Assembly: GCF_003259255.1 (NCBI RefSeq)
Contig: NZ_QGOL01000017.1
Coordinates: 43,513-107,512 of the forward strand
Length of the DNA stretch: 64,000 bases
Direction of reading: 5' to 3'
DNA from: Algoriphagus litoralis
Lineage (GTDB): Bacteria > Bacteroidota > Bacteroidia > Cytophagales > Cyclobacteriaceae
A program made the position numbers and the translations under genes. Positions 9,358 through 18,904 of this stretch are shown here, piece by piece (the stretch's first letter is position 1; each line of letters begins with the position of its first letter). The notes beneath the pieces were generated by a model. It saw only the letters and a program-made list of their open reading frames with translations, was not told the origin of the DNA and ran no database searches.

Positions 9358-11895
9358 TTATTCCTCCGCTTTTTCTTTCTTTTTCACAGAAATACTCAAT
9401 TCAGAACCTTCGCCAGCGTAATCGGCAGTGATTACATCACCTTCGGAAAGATCCCCTTTCAGGATTTCTTCGGCAATGGCATCTTCCAAATATTTCTGAA
9501 TCGCTCGATTCAATGGACGGGCTCCATACTGCTGATCGTATCCTTTTTCCGCCAAGAAATCTTTGGCCTTTTCTGTCAATTCGATCTTGTATCCCAAATC
9601 GGTAATTCTTTTGAAGAGCTTACCCAAACTGATATCGATGATTTTGAAGATGTGTTCTTTGCTCAGTGAATTGAACACGACTACATCATCCAATCTGTTC
9701 AAGAATTCAGGGCTAAAGGCTTTCTTCAAAGCGGACTGAATGGTTGACTTCATCACATCATCAGATCCTTCGGACTTGGCACGGTTGGCAAAACCAATTC
9801 CAGCACCGAAATCCTTTAGGTCACGTACTCCGATATTAGAAGTCATGATGATAATCGTATTTCTGAAATCTACTCTGCGACCCAAACCGTCAGTTAAGAT
9901 TCCATCATCCAAGACTTGGAGCAGAATGTTAAACACATCAGGGTGAGCCTTTTCGATCTCATCAAGCAGAACCACAGAATAAGGCTTTCTCCTGACCTTT
10001 TCGGTCAATTGTCCACCTTCTTCATAGCCTACATAGCCTGGAGGTGCTCCAACCAATCTGGATACGGAGAACTTCTCCATGTACTCTGACATGTCGATTC
10101 GAATTAAGGAATCTTCCTTATCAAAGAGATAGGTAGCCAACATCTTAGCTAATTCGGTTTTTCCGACACCCGTTGGACCAAGGAAAATAAAAGAACCGAT
10201 CGGCTTTTTCGGATCTTTCAGACCTACTCGAGTACGCTGGATGGCTTTAGTCAATTTCTTGATAGCCTCATCCTGACCGATCACTTTACCACCCAACTCA
10301 GTATTCATGTTGAGCAACTTAGCGCCTTCATTTTGAGCAATTCGCTTGGCTGGAATTCCAGTCATCATCGCAATTACTTCTGCAACGTTATCTTCTTCGA
10401 CCACAAAGCGCTTGGACTTGCTTTCTTCTTCCCAGCGGTTTTTGGCTGCTTCCAACTGCTCCAGAAGTTTCTTTTCCTTGTCACGGAGCTGAGCTGCTTC
10501 CTCGTATTTTTGGGATTTGACAACCCTGTTTTTTTCGGTTTTGATATTCTCCACTTCAGACTCCAGTTTCAGAATATCTTCCGGAACGTGAATGTTGTTG
10601 ATGTGTACTCTTGCTCCTGCTTCGTCCAGAATATCTATTGCTTTATCTGGAAGGAATCGATCTGAGATATACCGATCAGACAATTTCACACAAGCCTCAA
10701 TGGCTTCTGGAGTGTAAATTACATTGTGGTGATCTTCGTATTTATCTTTGATGTTTTCCAGAATTTGGATGGTCTCCTCAGGTGAAGTAGCATCTACCAT
10801 CACCATCTGGAATCGACGGGCCAAAGCTCCATCTTTCTCGATGTATTGACGGTATTCATCCAAAGTCGTAGCTCCAATGCATTGGATTTCTCCACGTGCT
10901 AAAGCTGGTTTGAACATGTTGGAGGCGTCCAAGGATCCTGAAGCTCCACCTGCTCCAACTATAGTATGCAATTCGTCTATAAACAAAATGACATTTGGAG
11001 ACTTCTCCAGCTCATTCATCACAGCCTTCATTCGCTCCTCAAACTGTCCTCTGTATTTCGTACCAGCAACCAACGATGCCAAGTCCAATGTTACCACCCG
11101 CTTGTTGAAAAGCACTCGTGAGACTTTTTTCTGAACGATCCGCAAGGCCAAACCTTCCGCAATTGCTGTCTTACCTACACCTGGTTCACCGATGAGGATT
11201 GGATTGTTTTTCTTTCTTCTGGAAAGAATCTGGGCGACTCGCTCGATTTCTTTTTCTCGACCAATAATGGGATCTAGCTTGTCATCTTCTGCCATTTTAG
11301 TCAAATCACGGCCAAAGTTATCCAAAACTGGCGTTCTGGATTTTTCAGCACCAGGCTTGGACTGACTACCAGATCCACTTCCTGTAGAACCAAAAAGCTT
11401 GGAACCATCGTCGTCACCATCCTCAGCCTCAGCTTTTGCTCTTGGAGATGAGCCGGCATCTGACTGCATTTCAAGCATTTCCTTGACAGAATCGTAGTTC
11501 ACTTCAAACTTATTCAAAATCTGAGTGGCGATATTGTCTTCGTCTCTTAGGATTGAGAGCAACAAATGCTCCGTACCTATCAATTGACTTTTAAAGATTT
11601 TAGCTTCCAGATACGTGATTTTCAGAACCTTTTCCGACTGACGAGTCAGTGGAATATTGGCCATATTTTTCACATTGTGGTTAGCGGTGCCTTTGACGGC
11701 CCGCTCGATTGCATTGCGCAGCTCATCCAGAGGCACGCCTAATTTTTTTAGAATGGAAACAGCTACACCTTCTCCCTCTCGAATCATTCCAAGTAAGAGG
11801 TGCTCTGTACCAATGTAATCATGACCTAGCCGGAGGGCTTCTTCACGGCTAAGGGAGATCACCTCTTTGACTCTATTTGAAAATTTAGCTTCCAT
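9358..11895 (-). CDS. clpC: ATP-dependent Clp protease ATP-binding subunit ClpC
   Basis: 845 residues. Two Clp N-repeats (about 1-145) contain the paired HDYIGTEHLLL and SQLIGTEHLLL helices. A glycine/serine-rich linker (about 150-185) leads to AAA+ module 1 with Walker A GEPGVGKT (236-243). A UVR/coiled-coil middle region (about 440-480) follows, then AAA+ module 2 with Walker A GPTGVGKT near 570. The middle domain length and UVR motif separate it from ClpA and ClpB. ClpC unfolds substrates and feeds them to ClpP. No clpP or mcsB neighbour is present. It is a single-gene unit between terminators; I see no CtsR-like operator. Confidence 0.95.
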   Translation of the reverse strand: MEAKFSNRVKEVISLSREEALRLGHDYIGTEHLLLGMIREGEGVAVSILKKLGVPLDELRNAIERAVKGTANHNVKNMANIPLTRQSEKVLKITYLEAKIFKSQLIGTEHLLLSILRDEDNIATQILNKFEVNYDSVKEMLEMQSDAGSSPRAKAEAEDGDDDGSKLFGSTGSGSGSQSKPGAEKSRTPVLDNFGRDLTKMAEDDKLDPIIGREKEIERVAQILSRRKKNNPILIGEPGVGKTAIAEGLALRIVQKKVSRVLFNKRVVTLDLASLVAGTKYRGQFEERMKAVMNELEKSPNVILFIDELHTIVGAGGASGSLDASNMFKPALARGEIQCIGATTLDEYRQYIEKDGALARRFQMVMVDATSPEETIQILENIKDKYEDHHNVIYTPEAIEACVKLSDRYISDRFLPDKAIDILDEAGARVHINNIHVPEDILKLESEVENIKTEKNRVVKSQKYEEAAQLRDKEKKLLEQLEAAKNRWEEESKSKRFVVEEDNVAEVIAMMTGIPAKRIAQNEGAKLLNMNTELGGKVIGQDEAIKKLTKAIQRTRVGLKDPKKPIGSFIFLGPTGVGKTELAKMLATYLFDKEDSLIRIDMSEYMEKFSVSRLVGAPPGYVGYEEGGQLTEKVRRKPYSVVLLDEIEKAHPDVFNILLQVLDDGILTDGLGRRVDFRNTIIIMTSNIGVRDLKDFGAGIGFANRAKSEGSDDVMKSTIQSALKKAFSPEFLNRLDDVVVFNSLSKEHIFKIIDISLGKLFKRITDLGYKIELTEKAKDFLAEKGYDQQYGARPLNRAIQKYLEDAIAEEILKGDLSEGDVITADYAGEGSELSISVKKKEKAEE

Positions 11896-11975
11896 TTATA
11901 TCCTTTCTGATTGACAATAAACTCTTACGTATGTTACCGAATTTGTTTTAAAAACACAATCCTTTTAATGATTGT

Positions 11976-12599
11976 TCAGTGTTTTTTTATTGAATCCCTC
12001 AGGATTCTGTCTGACTCAGGGCCTGCACAAAACAACAAATCCAGAATCCCCAAGTTTGGCTCAAAGTCTAAGCCAAAAAGCTGGGTATAGCTTACCGGAT
12101 GGTAGTAATTCCTAACTGAATATGGCTCTGAGGGCACAATTTGACCTCTTATGTTCTGTACATCTGCAGGAATTTCTATTCCCTCAAAGGCAGCAAGTCT
12201 GGCAGGCCAGCGCAGGAGTTTAAGACAGATTGTCAGAAGTTTGAAATTAAACTCCCAAAGATTCTCAGCCCCTTCTTGGTAAATATCCTGAAAATAGGGG
12301 AAGTAATATTCAAAAAAAGGAGCTTTGCCATATCCACTCTGGATTCCACGCAAATGGACTGCTTGCCAGTTTTGGGTGAAATCGATCTTGATCTGGTCAA
12401 TGGGTAGTTTAGGACGACGACCTTGGATTGGCACGCTCAGGGTTTCGACTTTATTTGCCAGACGAATTCGGGTCCTATTAAAATAGGATTGTCTTGGATA
12501 AAAATCCTTGGGAAAAAGCAAAACCTCTTCTGCCTCGGCAATAGCAGCAAAAAACTCCAATGTGGGTAAAAAGTGAAGATCAACGGCAATTCTGTTCAA
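11976..12599 (-). CDS. WbqC-like family protein
   Basis: 207 residues. Conserved WbqC-family features are visible: the N-terminal DLHFLPTLEFF in place of the usual QPxYLP, FYPRQSYFNRTRI, and the aromatic run GKAPFFEYYFPYFQ. WbqC-like proteins occur in O-antigen clusters and as single core genes across Bacteroidota, but their biochemical role is unproven. The gene is about 80 nt upstream of clpC on the same strand, and no glycan genes are adjacent here. Confidence 0.8.
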   Translation of the reverse strand: MNRIAVDLHFLPTLEFFAAIAEAEEVLLFPKDFYPRQSYFNRTRIRLANKVETLSVPIQGRRPKLPIDQIKIDFTQNWQAVHLRGIQSGYGKAPFFEYYFPYFQDIYQEGAENLWEFNFKLLTICLKLLRWPARLAAFEGIEIPADVQNIRGQIVPSEPYSVRNYYHPVSYTQLFGLDFEPNLGILDLLFCAGPESDRILRDSIKKH

Positions 12600-12696
12600 A
12601 GTCAGGTAAGTTGGGGGTTATAAGATTATGGGTTAAGAGTGAGGAGTAAATAGTGAGTAGGTAATAATTGAGATTTGAAATTTGGTCATTGAGAAT

Positions 12697-13326
12697 TTAT
12701 ACGATATCCTCCAATTGCCCCAGCCCCTGACGGATAATCTCCACCTCATCTCCCGTGCAATCCAAAATGGTTGATGCGATATTCTGTCCATATCCACCGT
12801 CTATCACCACATCTACCAAGTGCTGGTACTTTTCAAAGATCAGTTCCGGATCGGTACTGTATTCGATTACTTCATCCTCATCGTGGATCGATGTTGACAA
12901 AATGGGCTGGCCCAGTTCCTCCACAATCGCTCGCGGAATGGAATGATCTGGCACACGAATCCCGACGGTCTTTTTATTGCTGTGGAGAATCTTCGGGACT
13001 ACAGAACTCGCTTCCAAAATAAATGTAAATGGACCTGGAAGGCCTTTTTTCATCATCTTGAATACGGGTTTGGTGATCACCCGGGTGTATTGGGCGATAT
13101 TACTTAGATCCGCACAGACAAATGAAAAGTTGTGCTTTTTGGGATTGATGCCCTTGATTTTGCAAATCCGCTCCACGGCCCGTTGATTGGTGATATCGCA
13201 TCCCAAGCCATATACTGTGTCTGTGGGATAGATGATTACTCCTCCATTGCGCAGCACTTCGACGATTTGCCTCACTCGCTTTGGATCTGGATTTTGCTCA
13301 TAAAGCCTAATAAATTCAGCTGCCAT
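12697..13326 (-). CDS. YciO/Sua5/YrdC-family protein (L-threonylcarbamoyladenylate synthase-like)
   Basis: 209 residues, a single YrdC domain. The signature YPTDTVYGLGCDI, the ERICKIKG helix, PGPFTFIL and RVPDHSIPRAIVEELGQPILSTS are all present. Sua5/YrdC proteins make threonylcarbamoyl-AMP for t6A37 of ANN-decoding tRNAs. The spacing and the PKKHNFSF segment match the YciO branch more than TsaC, and YciO members have weaker or uncertain t6A activity. The start overlaps the stop of the NUDIX gene by one base (TAATG), indicating an operon. Confidence 0.87.
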   Translation of the reverse strand: MAAEFIRLYEQNPDPKRVRQIVEVLRNGGVIIYPTDTVYGLGCDITNQRAVERICKIKGINPKKHNFSFVCADLSNIAQYTRVITKPVFKMMKKGLPGPFTFILEASSVVPKILHSNKKTVGIRVPDHSIPRAIVEELGQPILSTSIHDEDEVIEYSTDPELIFEKYQHLVDVVIDGGYGQNIASTILDCTGDEVEIIRQGLGQLEDIV

Positions 13327-13751
13327 TAGCTCATAGGTTTGATTTCTTCTACAAGCTTAACCCATTTATCTTGGATTTGGTGCACTATGGGCACATCGGC
13401 CGCTGCCCAATCTAGGGTAAAAAGCTCATGTTCTCCTAACCATACCAACTCTTCGTGCTCGAGTAAATGGAAATCGAAACTTTTTAACTGGGCAAGAAAA
13501 GGAATCAGCCGGATGGTTTTTTCGTCAGAATAGACATAATCAGAAGACGGGAGTGCTTGGACTACCTGGATCTTAACTGCTAATTCTTCCTGAATTTCCC
13601 GTATCAAACATGCCTCGGGACTTTCGCCAGCCTCTATCTTTCCTCCTGGGAATTCCCATTTTCCAGCCAAATCCATGGTCTCAGACCGCTTTGCCGCTAG
13701 GACTTTTCCCTGATGAAAAATTATGGCGCAGGTGACGGGGATGATTTTCAT
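13326..13751 (-). CDS. NUDIX hydrolase, MutT/NudG-like (d)NTP pyrophosphohydrolase
   Basis: 141 residues from ATG 13751. I chose this start because it begins the usual MKIIPVTCAIIF strand; the upstream in-frame ATG at 13820 adds an unlikely hydrophobic extension. The NUDIX box is intact: GGKIEAGESPEACLIREIQEEL, read here as the G...E...REIQEEL pattern that binds the catalytic metal. WEFPGGK and the short C-terminus match MutT/NudG enzymes, which remove oxidised or modified nucleotides such as 8-oxo-dGTP. It overlaps the YciO-like gene by 1 nt. Confidence 0.88.
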   Translation of the reverse strand: MKIIPVTCAIIFHQGKVLAAKRSETMDLAGKWEFPGGKIEAGESPEACLIREIQEELAVKIQVVQALPSSDYVYSDEKTIRLIPFLAQLKSFDFHLLEHEELVWLGEHELFTLDWAAADVPIVHQIQDKWVKLVEEIKPMS

Positions 13752-13915
13752 GGTTAAAAATAGAAATACAGTAGAAATACCTTGAAATAAAACCGCTAAA
13801 GTGGTTGAAATAGCCCGCAAATATTGCCATTTCCGAAACCTTAGAAACCAGATCCCACGAATCGCATTTCGCGTAGCATATCACTACAAAAATACATTTC
13901 CTCAAAACCATTCCT

Positions 13916-13923
13916 TATTTTTG
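13916..13923 (+). promoter_or_regulatory. Bacteroidota -7 box for mltG
   Basis: TATTTTTG matches TAnnTTTG and ends 6 nt before the mltG start codon. No TTG lies at the expected upstream distance. Confidence 0.45.
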
Positions 13924-13929
13924 TCGCCT

Positions 13930-14973
13930 ATGATGTCTGATAAGAAGAGAAAATTCCTCCTGGTCCTGCTGATATCCTCTTCGGTATTGGCTATTTCGCT
14001 GACGTTTTACTTTTACCAGCTTTTTTTTAGCCCAAACACCATGGTCGATTCTGACCGGGTGTATATGCTGAAAATTCCGAGTAATGCGGTATTCAAGCAA
14101 GTTTCCAATCAGCTCTATGATGATCGGGTGATCAATGATGCGATCAGCTTTGCTTTTGTCAGTAAGGTATTGGGCTATCAGGATGCTGTCAAGCCGGGTC
14201 TTTATCAGGTTGACCCCAAAATGAGTAATCTTGAATTGGTGCGCATGCTGCGAAGTGGTGCACAAGTCCCAGTGAAGGTGACCTTTAATAATGTACGGAC
14301 AAAAGAGGACCTAGCGGAAAAGATCACGGCAAACCTAGAAGTGACCCCTGACCAGTTTATGGCTTTGATCCAGGACTCGGTTTATATCCGAAAGTTTGAT
14401 TTTGAAGAGGAGTCCATCATGAGCATGTTTATCCCCAATACCTATGAATTCTGGTGGAACACAAGCCCTGAGGCACTATTTGATAGAATGTACCGGGAAT
14501 ATCAGACTTTTTGGACGGAGGAACGAAAGCAAAAAGCACAGGCCATGGGACTTTCACAAAAGGAAGTCAGTACACTGGCCTCCATTGTACAGGCCGAAAG
14601 TCAAAAATCAGATGAGCGCCCACGTATCGCCGGCGTCTACCTCAACCGAATGAAAATTGGGATGCCCCTACAGGCTGATCCTACGTTGGTTTTCGCGACC
14701 GGTGATTTCACGTTGAAGCGAATTCTGAATATTCATAAACAAATCGACAGCCCATACAACACTTATAAGAATGCGGGCTTACCTCCGGGACCTATCAATC
14801 TACCGGACATCAACTCGCTGAATGCCGTTTTGAACTCAGAGAGTCATGAGTACTATTATTTCTGCGCAAAAGAGGATTTTTCCGGATACCATGCTTTCGC
14901 AAAAACACTTGCCGAGCACAATGCGAATGCACGTCGCTACCAATCTGCACTGAATGCAGCCAAAATTTTCTGA
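13930..14973 (+). CDS. mltG: Endolytic murein transglycosylase MltG
   Basis: 347 residues from ATG 13930. A second ATG follows at once (13933). This start gives the normal length, a short basic N-terminus and one transmembrane helix (about 10-30). A LysM-like region follows, then the YceG domain with LASIVQAES, whose Glu aligns with the catalytic Glu of MltG, and GMPLQADPTLVF. The C-terminal block with NTYKNAGLPPGPI is typical. MltG cuts nascent glycan strands at the inner membrane and sets their length. The start I selected lies just after a promoter-like TATTTTTG, so the transcript may have almost no leader. Confidence 0.93.
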   Translation: MMSDKKRKFLLVLLISSSVLAISLTFYFYQLFFSPNTMVDSDRVYMLKIPSNAVFKQVSNQLYDDRVINDAISFAFVSKVLGYQDAVKPGLYQVDPKMSNLELVRMLRSGAQVPVKVTFNNVRTKEDLAEKITANLEVTPDQFMALIQDSVYIRKFDFEEESIMSMFIPNTYEFWWNTSPEALFDRMYREYQTFWTEERKQKAQAMGLSQKEVSTLASIVQAESQKSDERPRIAGVYLNRMKIGMPLQADPTLVFATGDFTLKRILNIHKQIDSPYNTYKNAGLPPGPINLPDINSLNAVLNSESHEYYYFCAKEDFSGYHAFAKTLAEHNANARRYQSALNAAKIF

Positions 14974-14975
14974 CA

Positions 14976-15383
14976 ATGTTCTGCTCCGAAACCCAACTCC
15001 GAGTACGCTATGCAGAAACTGATCAAATGGGGTATGTGTACTATGGAAATTATGCGATGTACTTTGAAGTTGCCCGGGTAGAAGCCATGCGATCCGCTAA
15101 CTTCTCCTACCGGCAAATGGAAGAAAACGGCGTGATGATGCCTGTGCTCGAAAGTCACATTCGCTACCTCAAGCCTGGAAAATACGATGAACTTTTGACC
15201 ATTAAAACAACAATCCCTGAATTCCCGGGAGTCAAAATCCGGTTTGAGTATCAAGTATTTAATGAACTTGGGGATTTGATCACAGAAGGCTGGACAACCT
15301 TGGCTTTTCTCAAAAAAGAAAGCCACCAACCTACCCGCCCTCCCAAGAATTTACTAGATTTATTGAAACCCTATTTCGATTAA
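14976..15383 (+). CDS. Acyl-CoA thioesterase, 4HBT/YbgC family
   Basis: 135 residues with a single hotdog fold. The YbgC/4HBT active-site motif is present as RYAETDQMGYVYYGNY, where the Asp after ET is the expected catalytic residue, followed by FEVARVEAMR on the central helix. Enzymes of this family hydrolyse acyl-CoA or acyl-ACP thioesters in the cytoplasm. The gene begins 2 nt after mltG and is followed by yihY after 11 nt, so the three are likely one transcript. Substrate chain length cannot be predicted. Confidence 0.87.
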   Translation: MFCSETQLRVRYAETDQMGYVYYGNYAMYFEVARVEAMRSANFSYRQMEENGVMMPVLESHIRYLKPGKYDELLTIKTTIPEFPGVKIRFEYQVFNELGDLITEGWTTLAFLKKESHQPTRPPKNLLDLLKPYFD

Positions 15384-15394
15384 AGTTTTATCCT

Positions 15395-16360
15395 GTGGTC
15401 CAAAAACAACTTTTCAAATGGAGATTACGCTTTCAGCTGAAGGCTAGGCATTTGAAAAAGATTCATTTTGGCTCACCTGACAAAAACCTGTACGATGTGA
15501 TCCGGATTTTTATCCAGCAACTCAAAAAAGATGACATCAATGAGCGCGCGGGATCCATGGCATTCAGCTATACCATCGCACTTTTCCCGCTTTTGCTGTT
15601 TTTGCTGAACCTGATTCCATACCTGCAGGACTTTTTTCCAGTAGTGACTACCGAAAACATCTTTGCTTTTGTGCAAACGATAATGCCTCAAGGAGTCTAT
15701 GAAAATATCAGTTCAACTCTGGTGGACATTGTATCCAGACCACGGCAAAGCCTGCTTTCCTTTGGGTTTTTCTTTGCGCTTTTTGCTTCTACCCAAGGCG
15801 TGATGTCTATGATGACTTCATTCAATTCGGTATATAAGACCAAAGAAAACAGAGGATTTTTGAAATCCAGAATCATTGCGGTCAGCATAGTCTTTGCCTT
15901 AGTTCTGACGATTTTCACAGCTAGTACGGTAATGATCATTGGCAGCATCCTGATCAATGCTTTGGATGAAATGCAGGTTTTCAACTCGAACTTTATGATT
16001 TTTCTTTTCAATACCTTCAAGTTTCTCATCCTACTATTCGTTTTTTACATTACTTCAGCATTTATTTTCAGGCTTGCACCGGCCGTACATGACAAGTGGA
16101 ATTTTTTCTCCATCGGAGCACAGCTATCCGGACTATTGATCACTTTTGCCTTTTATGGGTTTATCTTCTATATAGAAAATTTTGCCAGCTACAATAAGCT
16201 TTACGGGTCGATTGGGACCTTGATCGCGCTGATGCTATGGCTATACATCACTTCGCTGATTGTGTTGGTTTGCTTTGAAGTCAATGTAAGTTTCGATTTG
16301 GCAGAAGAGAAGCAAAGAGAACGAGAAAATCGACGAAAAATGCTGGCTGATACCAAATAA
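15395..16360 (+). CDS. YihY/virulence factor BrkB family inner-membrane protein
   Basis: 321 residues from a GTG start at 15395, 11 nt after the thioesterase stop. Six hydrophobic segments are visible between about 50 and 300. Conserved family features are AGSMAFSYTIALFPLLLF at the first membrane helix, the LYGSIGTLIALMLWLY segment near the end and a charged cytoplasmic tail. The family was once called ribonuclease BN by mistake; its actual role is unclear and may be transport. An ATG start close by is absent, which supports GTG. Confidence 0.87.
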   Translation: MVQKQLFKWRLRFQLKARHLKKIHFGSPDKNLYDVIRIFIQQLKKDDINERAGSMAFSYTIALFPLLLFLLNLIPYLQDFFPVVTTENIFAFVQTIMPQGVYENISSTLVDIVSRPRQSLLSFGFFFALFASTQGVMSMMTSFNSVYKTKENRGFLKSRIIAVSIVFALVLTIFTASTVMIIGSILINALDEMQVFNSNFMIFLFNTFKFLILLFVFYITSAFIFRLAPAVHDKWNFFSIGAQLSGLLITFAFYGFIFYIENFASYNKLYGSIGTLIALMLWLYITSLIVLVCFEVNVSFDLAEEKQRERENRRKMLADTK

Positions 16361-16447
16361 CTTAAGGCCGTCTTAGTCCATAAACTAGAGTGTCCCTTGC
16401 TGATAAAAATTGGCTATTTTTAGCTTACAATCTTCAAAACCACCTCC

Positions 16448-18277
16448 ATGAACCGAAAATCACTTGTCACCTCCCTTTTACTAGCGTTAGTATTCCTAGC
16501 AGCTTGTTCCAAGCCGGAACCCAAGACCATACCTGATTCTGAAATCAATGCCTGGTTTGACGCAAAATATGAAGAGCTACTTCAAATGAGTCCGCTCCAA
16601 TTGACCACACAAGGCAGGAAAGACCGATACGGAGAAATTGACGACATGAGTGAAGCCGCAGAAGATAAACGTCTGGCGTGGATGGAGTCGAGTGTTACTG
16701 AATTGGAATCAAAATTCGATTACAATTTGTTAAGCCCACAGGCTAAAGTCTCCTATGACCTTTGGAAATACCAATATGAAATGGAAAAAGGAGAGGTACA
16801 GTTCAGGAGAATGAACTATGTCTTCAATCAAATGGGGGGAGTTCATACCATGTTGCCAACCATGCTCATCAATTTCCATAAAGTGGATGAATCATCAGAC
16901 ATGGAGGCCCTTATATCCCGGATCAAAGAAAGCGGGAGAGCCATCGGCCAACTTTTGGAACGGGCAAAACTGCAAACTGAGGCTGGCATCCGACCGCCTA
17001 AATTCGCTTACGAATATGTCATTCAACAATCCAAAGCATTGATTCAAGGACAGCCATTCAGCGAAGGACCAGACAATGCCCCACTTTGGACAGACGCACT
17101 TAGTAAAATTGAAAAACTGGAAACTGAGGGAAAAATCACAGCTGAGCAAGCAGAACAATTCAAAACAAGTGCAAAAGAAGCCCTTCAGAACGAATTCAAA
17201 CCTGCCTATGAAAACCTCATCGCTTGGCTGGAATCCGAACTTCCATATCTAGAGGAATCTCCCACTGGTGTCAGTCGCCATGAAATGGGAAATGCATTGT
17301 ATGCTCATCGACTTAAAGCCTCCACCACAACCAGCCTGACTGCGGAGGAAATCCATCAAATAGGTTTGAATGAGGTCAAACGGATTCAGCAGGAAATGCT
17401 TGCGATTAAGGATCAGGTTGGGTTTGAAGGTGATTTGCAGGAGTTTTTCAAATTCGTCAACAGTGACCCCCAGTTTTTCTTCCCAAATACCGACGAGGGA
17501 AGACAGGCGTATCTGGACGAATCGACCGCCTACCTTGATGCGATCAAGGCAAAACTTCCTGAGTTTTTTGGGATTCTGCCGAAAGCGGATTTGGTGGTAA
17601 AACGCGTGGAAGCTTTCCGCGAACAGGATGGGGCACCGCAGCATTACAACCAGGGAACGCCAGACGGATCTCGTCCTGGCACCTACTATGTCCACCTTTC
17701 AGACATGAATGCAATGCCAAAATCCACCATGGAAGGTGTAGCATATCACGAAGGAAATCCCGGACATCACATGCAGATCTCAATCGCTCAGGAATTAGAA
17801 TCTGTGCCAAAGTTCAGGACTCAAATGGGTTTTAATGCTTATGTAGAGGGCTGGGCTTTATACGCTGAAGCATTGGCTAAAGAAATGGGTGGCTACCAAA
17901 ACCCATACTATGACTTTGGACGATTGGTCAATGAAATCTGGCGAGCAATCCGACTGGTAACAGACACCGGACTCCATGCCAAAGGCTGGACAGAAGCAGA
18001 TGCTATTCAATATTTTTCAGAAAACTCCTCGATTGCTCCGGGTGCTATCCAAGCGGAAGTTCGCCGGTACATGGTAATCCCTGGTCAAGCAACCGGCTAT
18101 AAAATAGGAATGCTTAAAATCCAAGAATTACGAAAGCTAGCTGAGACAGAACTGGGAGATAAATTTGACCTAAAAGCCTTCCATGACACGGTATTGGGAG
18201 GTGGAGCTTTGCCATTGGATATTTTGGAAAAAGTGGTGAAGGAGTGGATTGATGAGGTGAAGGGAAGTGATAAGTAA
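16448..18277 (+). CDS. DUF885 metallopeptidase-like lipoprotein
   Basis: 609 residues. Signal peptide with lipobox LAAC (about residue 20), so the protein is lipid-anchored in the envelope. The DUF885 domain carries the metal-binding motif HEGNPGHH (H434-H441) preceded by the helix TMEGVAY, and a downstream AYVEGWALYAEALAKEMG that supplies the third ligand Glu in this zincin-like family. The family is thought to be zinc-dependent hydrolases or peptidases, with few characterised members. The C-terminal GQATGYKIGMLKIQELR block is conserved. It stands alone, with a 345-nt repeat-bearing spacer downstream. Confidence 0.88.
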   Translation: MNRKSLVTSLLLALVFLAACSKPEPKTIPDSEINAWFDAKYEELLQMSPLQLTTQGRKDRYGEIDDMSEAAEDKRLAWMESSVTELESKFDYNLLSPQAKVSYDLWKYQYEMEKGEVQFRRMNYVFNQMGGVHTMLPTMLINFHKVDESSDMEALISRIKESGRAIGQLLERAKLQTEAGIRPPKFAYEYVIQQSKALIQGQPFSEGPDNAPLWTDALSKIEKLETEGKITAEQAEQFKTSAKEALQNEFKPAYENLIAWLESELPYLEESPTGVSRHEMGNALYAHRLKASTTTSLTAEEIHQIGLNEVKRIQQEMLAIKDQVGFEGDLQEFFKFVNSDPQFFFPNTDEGRQAYLDESTAYLDAIKAKLPEFFGILPKADLVVKRVEAFREQDGAPQHYNQGTPDGSRPGTYYVHLSDMNAMPKSTMEGVAYHEGNPGHHMQISIAQELESVPKFRTQMGFNAYVEGWALYAEALAKEMGGYQNPYYDFGRLVNEIWRAIRLVTDTGLHAKGWTEADAIQYFSENSSIAPGAIQAEVRRYMVIPGQATGYKIGMLKIQELRKLAETELGDKFDLKAFHDTVLGGGALPLDILEKVVKEWIDEVKGSDK

Positions 18278-18622
18278 GTAGCCTCTTAGGCTGAGACCTT
18301 GCACTACGAGCGTAGCGTTTATCGAAAACAATTAGGTGACCAATAGGCAGTCGGAGTAGGCAGCTTGTCAGGTTGAGCGAAGTCAAAGCCGTAGTCAGGG
18401 TTCAGTAGACAGTCACAGTAGGCATCTTGTCAGGTTAAGGCAAGTCGAAGCCAGTGAAACTGGGGATCAGTTATAGGTTAAACCGTTAATGATTAATGAG
18501 TGGCAGGAAACTGAAGGGCTGATTTGGCATCTTAAAATTGCCTATACGCTGGAAAGGAAAGAGGCGAAGAAAATTTTAATCCATAAAAATCAGGGACTTA
18601 AAAGAAAAAGCTGCTTAGGGGT
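18278..18622. repeat. Intergenic region with an imperfect direct repeat
   Basis: 345 nt between the DUF885 gene and tRNA-Ser. It contains two 45-nt copies (18346-18390 and 18408-18452) that match at about 37 of 45 positions, both sharing CTTGTCAGGTT and an AAGCC end. Phrases of this kind recur between genes in related bacteria. A 49-codon ORF at 18489-18638 is open but has no other support. I see no RNA gene in it. Confidence 0.5.
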
Positions 18623-18652
18623 TTGGATAAAGAGATAAACCCCCTACTTTTG
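18623..18652 (+). promoter_or_regulatory. Bacteroidota promoter of tRNA-Ser
   Basis: TTG at 18623-18625, a 19-nt spacer and TACTTTTG at 18645-18652, an exact TTG-N19-TAnnTTTG match, 27 nt upstream of the tRNA. Confidence 0.8.
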
Positions 18653-18679
18653 CAATCTCGAAAAGAGAGATCACAGCAC

Positions 18680-18764
18680 AGAGGAGTGGCAGAGTGGTCG
18701 ATCGCGGCGGTCTTGAAAACCGTTGTACCGTGAGGTACCGGGGGTTCGAATCCCTCCTCCTCTG
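18680..18764 (+). tRNA. tRNA-Ser(TGA)
   Basis: 85 nt with a long variable arm. The acceptor stem AGAGGAG/CTCCTCT is fully paired, the anticodon loop CTTGAAA gives anticodon TGA, and the T arm is GGGGG-TTCGAAT-CCCTC. The discriminator base is G at 18764, and CCA is not encoded. Confidence 0.95.
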
Positions 18765-18768
18765 CATA

Positions 18769-18800
18769 AAAATAGCCAAGCAAACGCTTGGCTATTTTCG
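18769..18800 (+). terminator. Terminator after tRNA-Ser
   Basis: A 13-bp perfect stem (18769-18781 with 18786-18798) ending in TTTT, four nucleotides after the tRNA. Confidence 0.85.
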
Positions 18801-18904
18801 TTTCAAGGCATTGAGATAGGCTCTCCCACCTTAAATAAAGAAGCTTTGAAACCCAATGCGAGAGAACTAAGCCTAGCATAAATCAGGGGTTGATAGCGCT
18901 GATT

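Noticed and set aside
18489..18638. 49-residue open frame before tRNA-Ser
   Set aside because: It covers the TTG element of the tRNA promoter, has no recognisable domain and no sign of a start signal.
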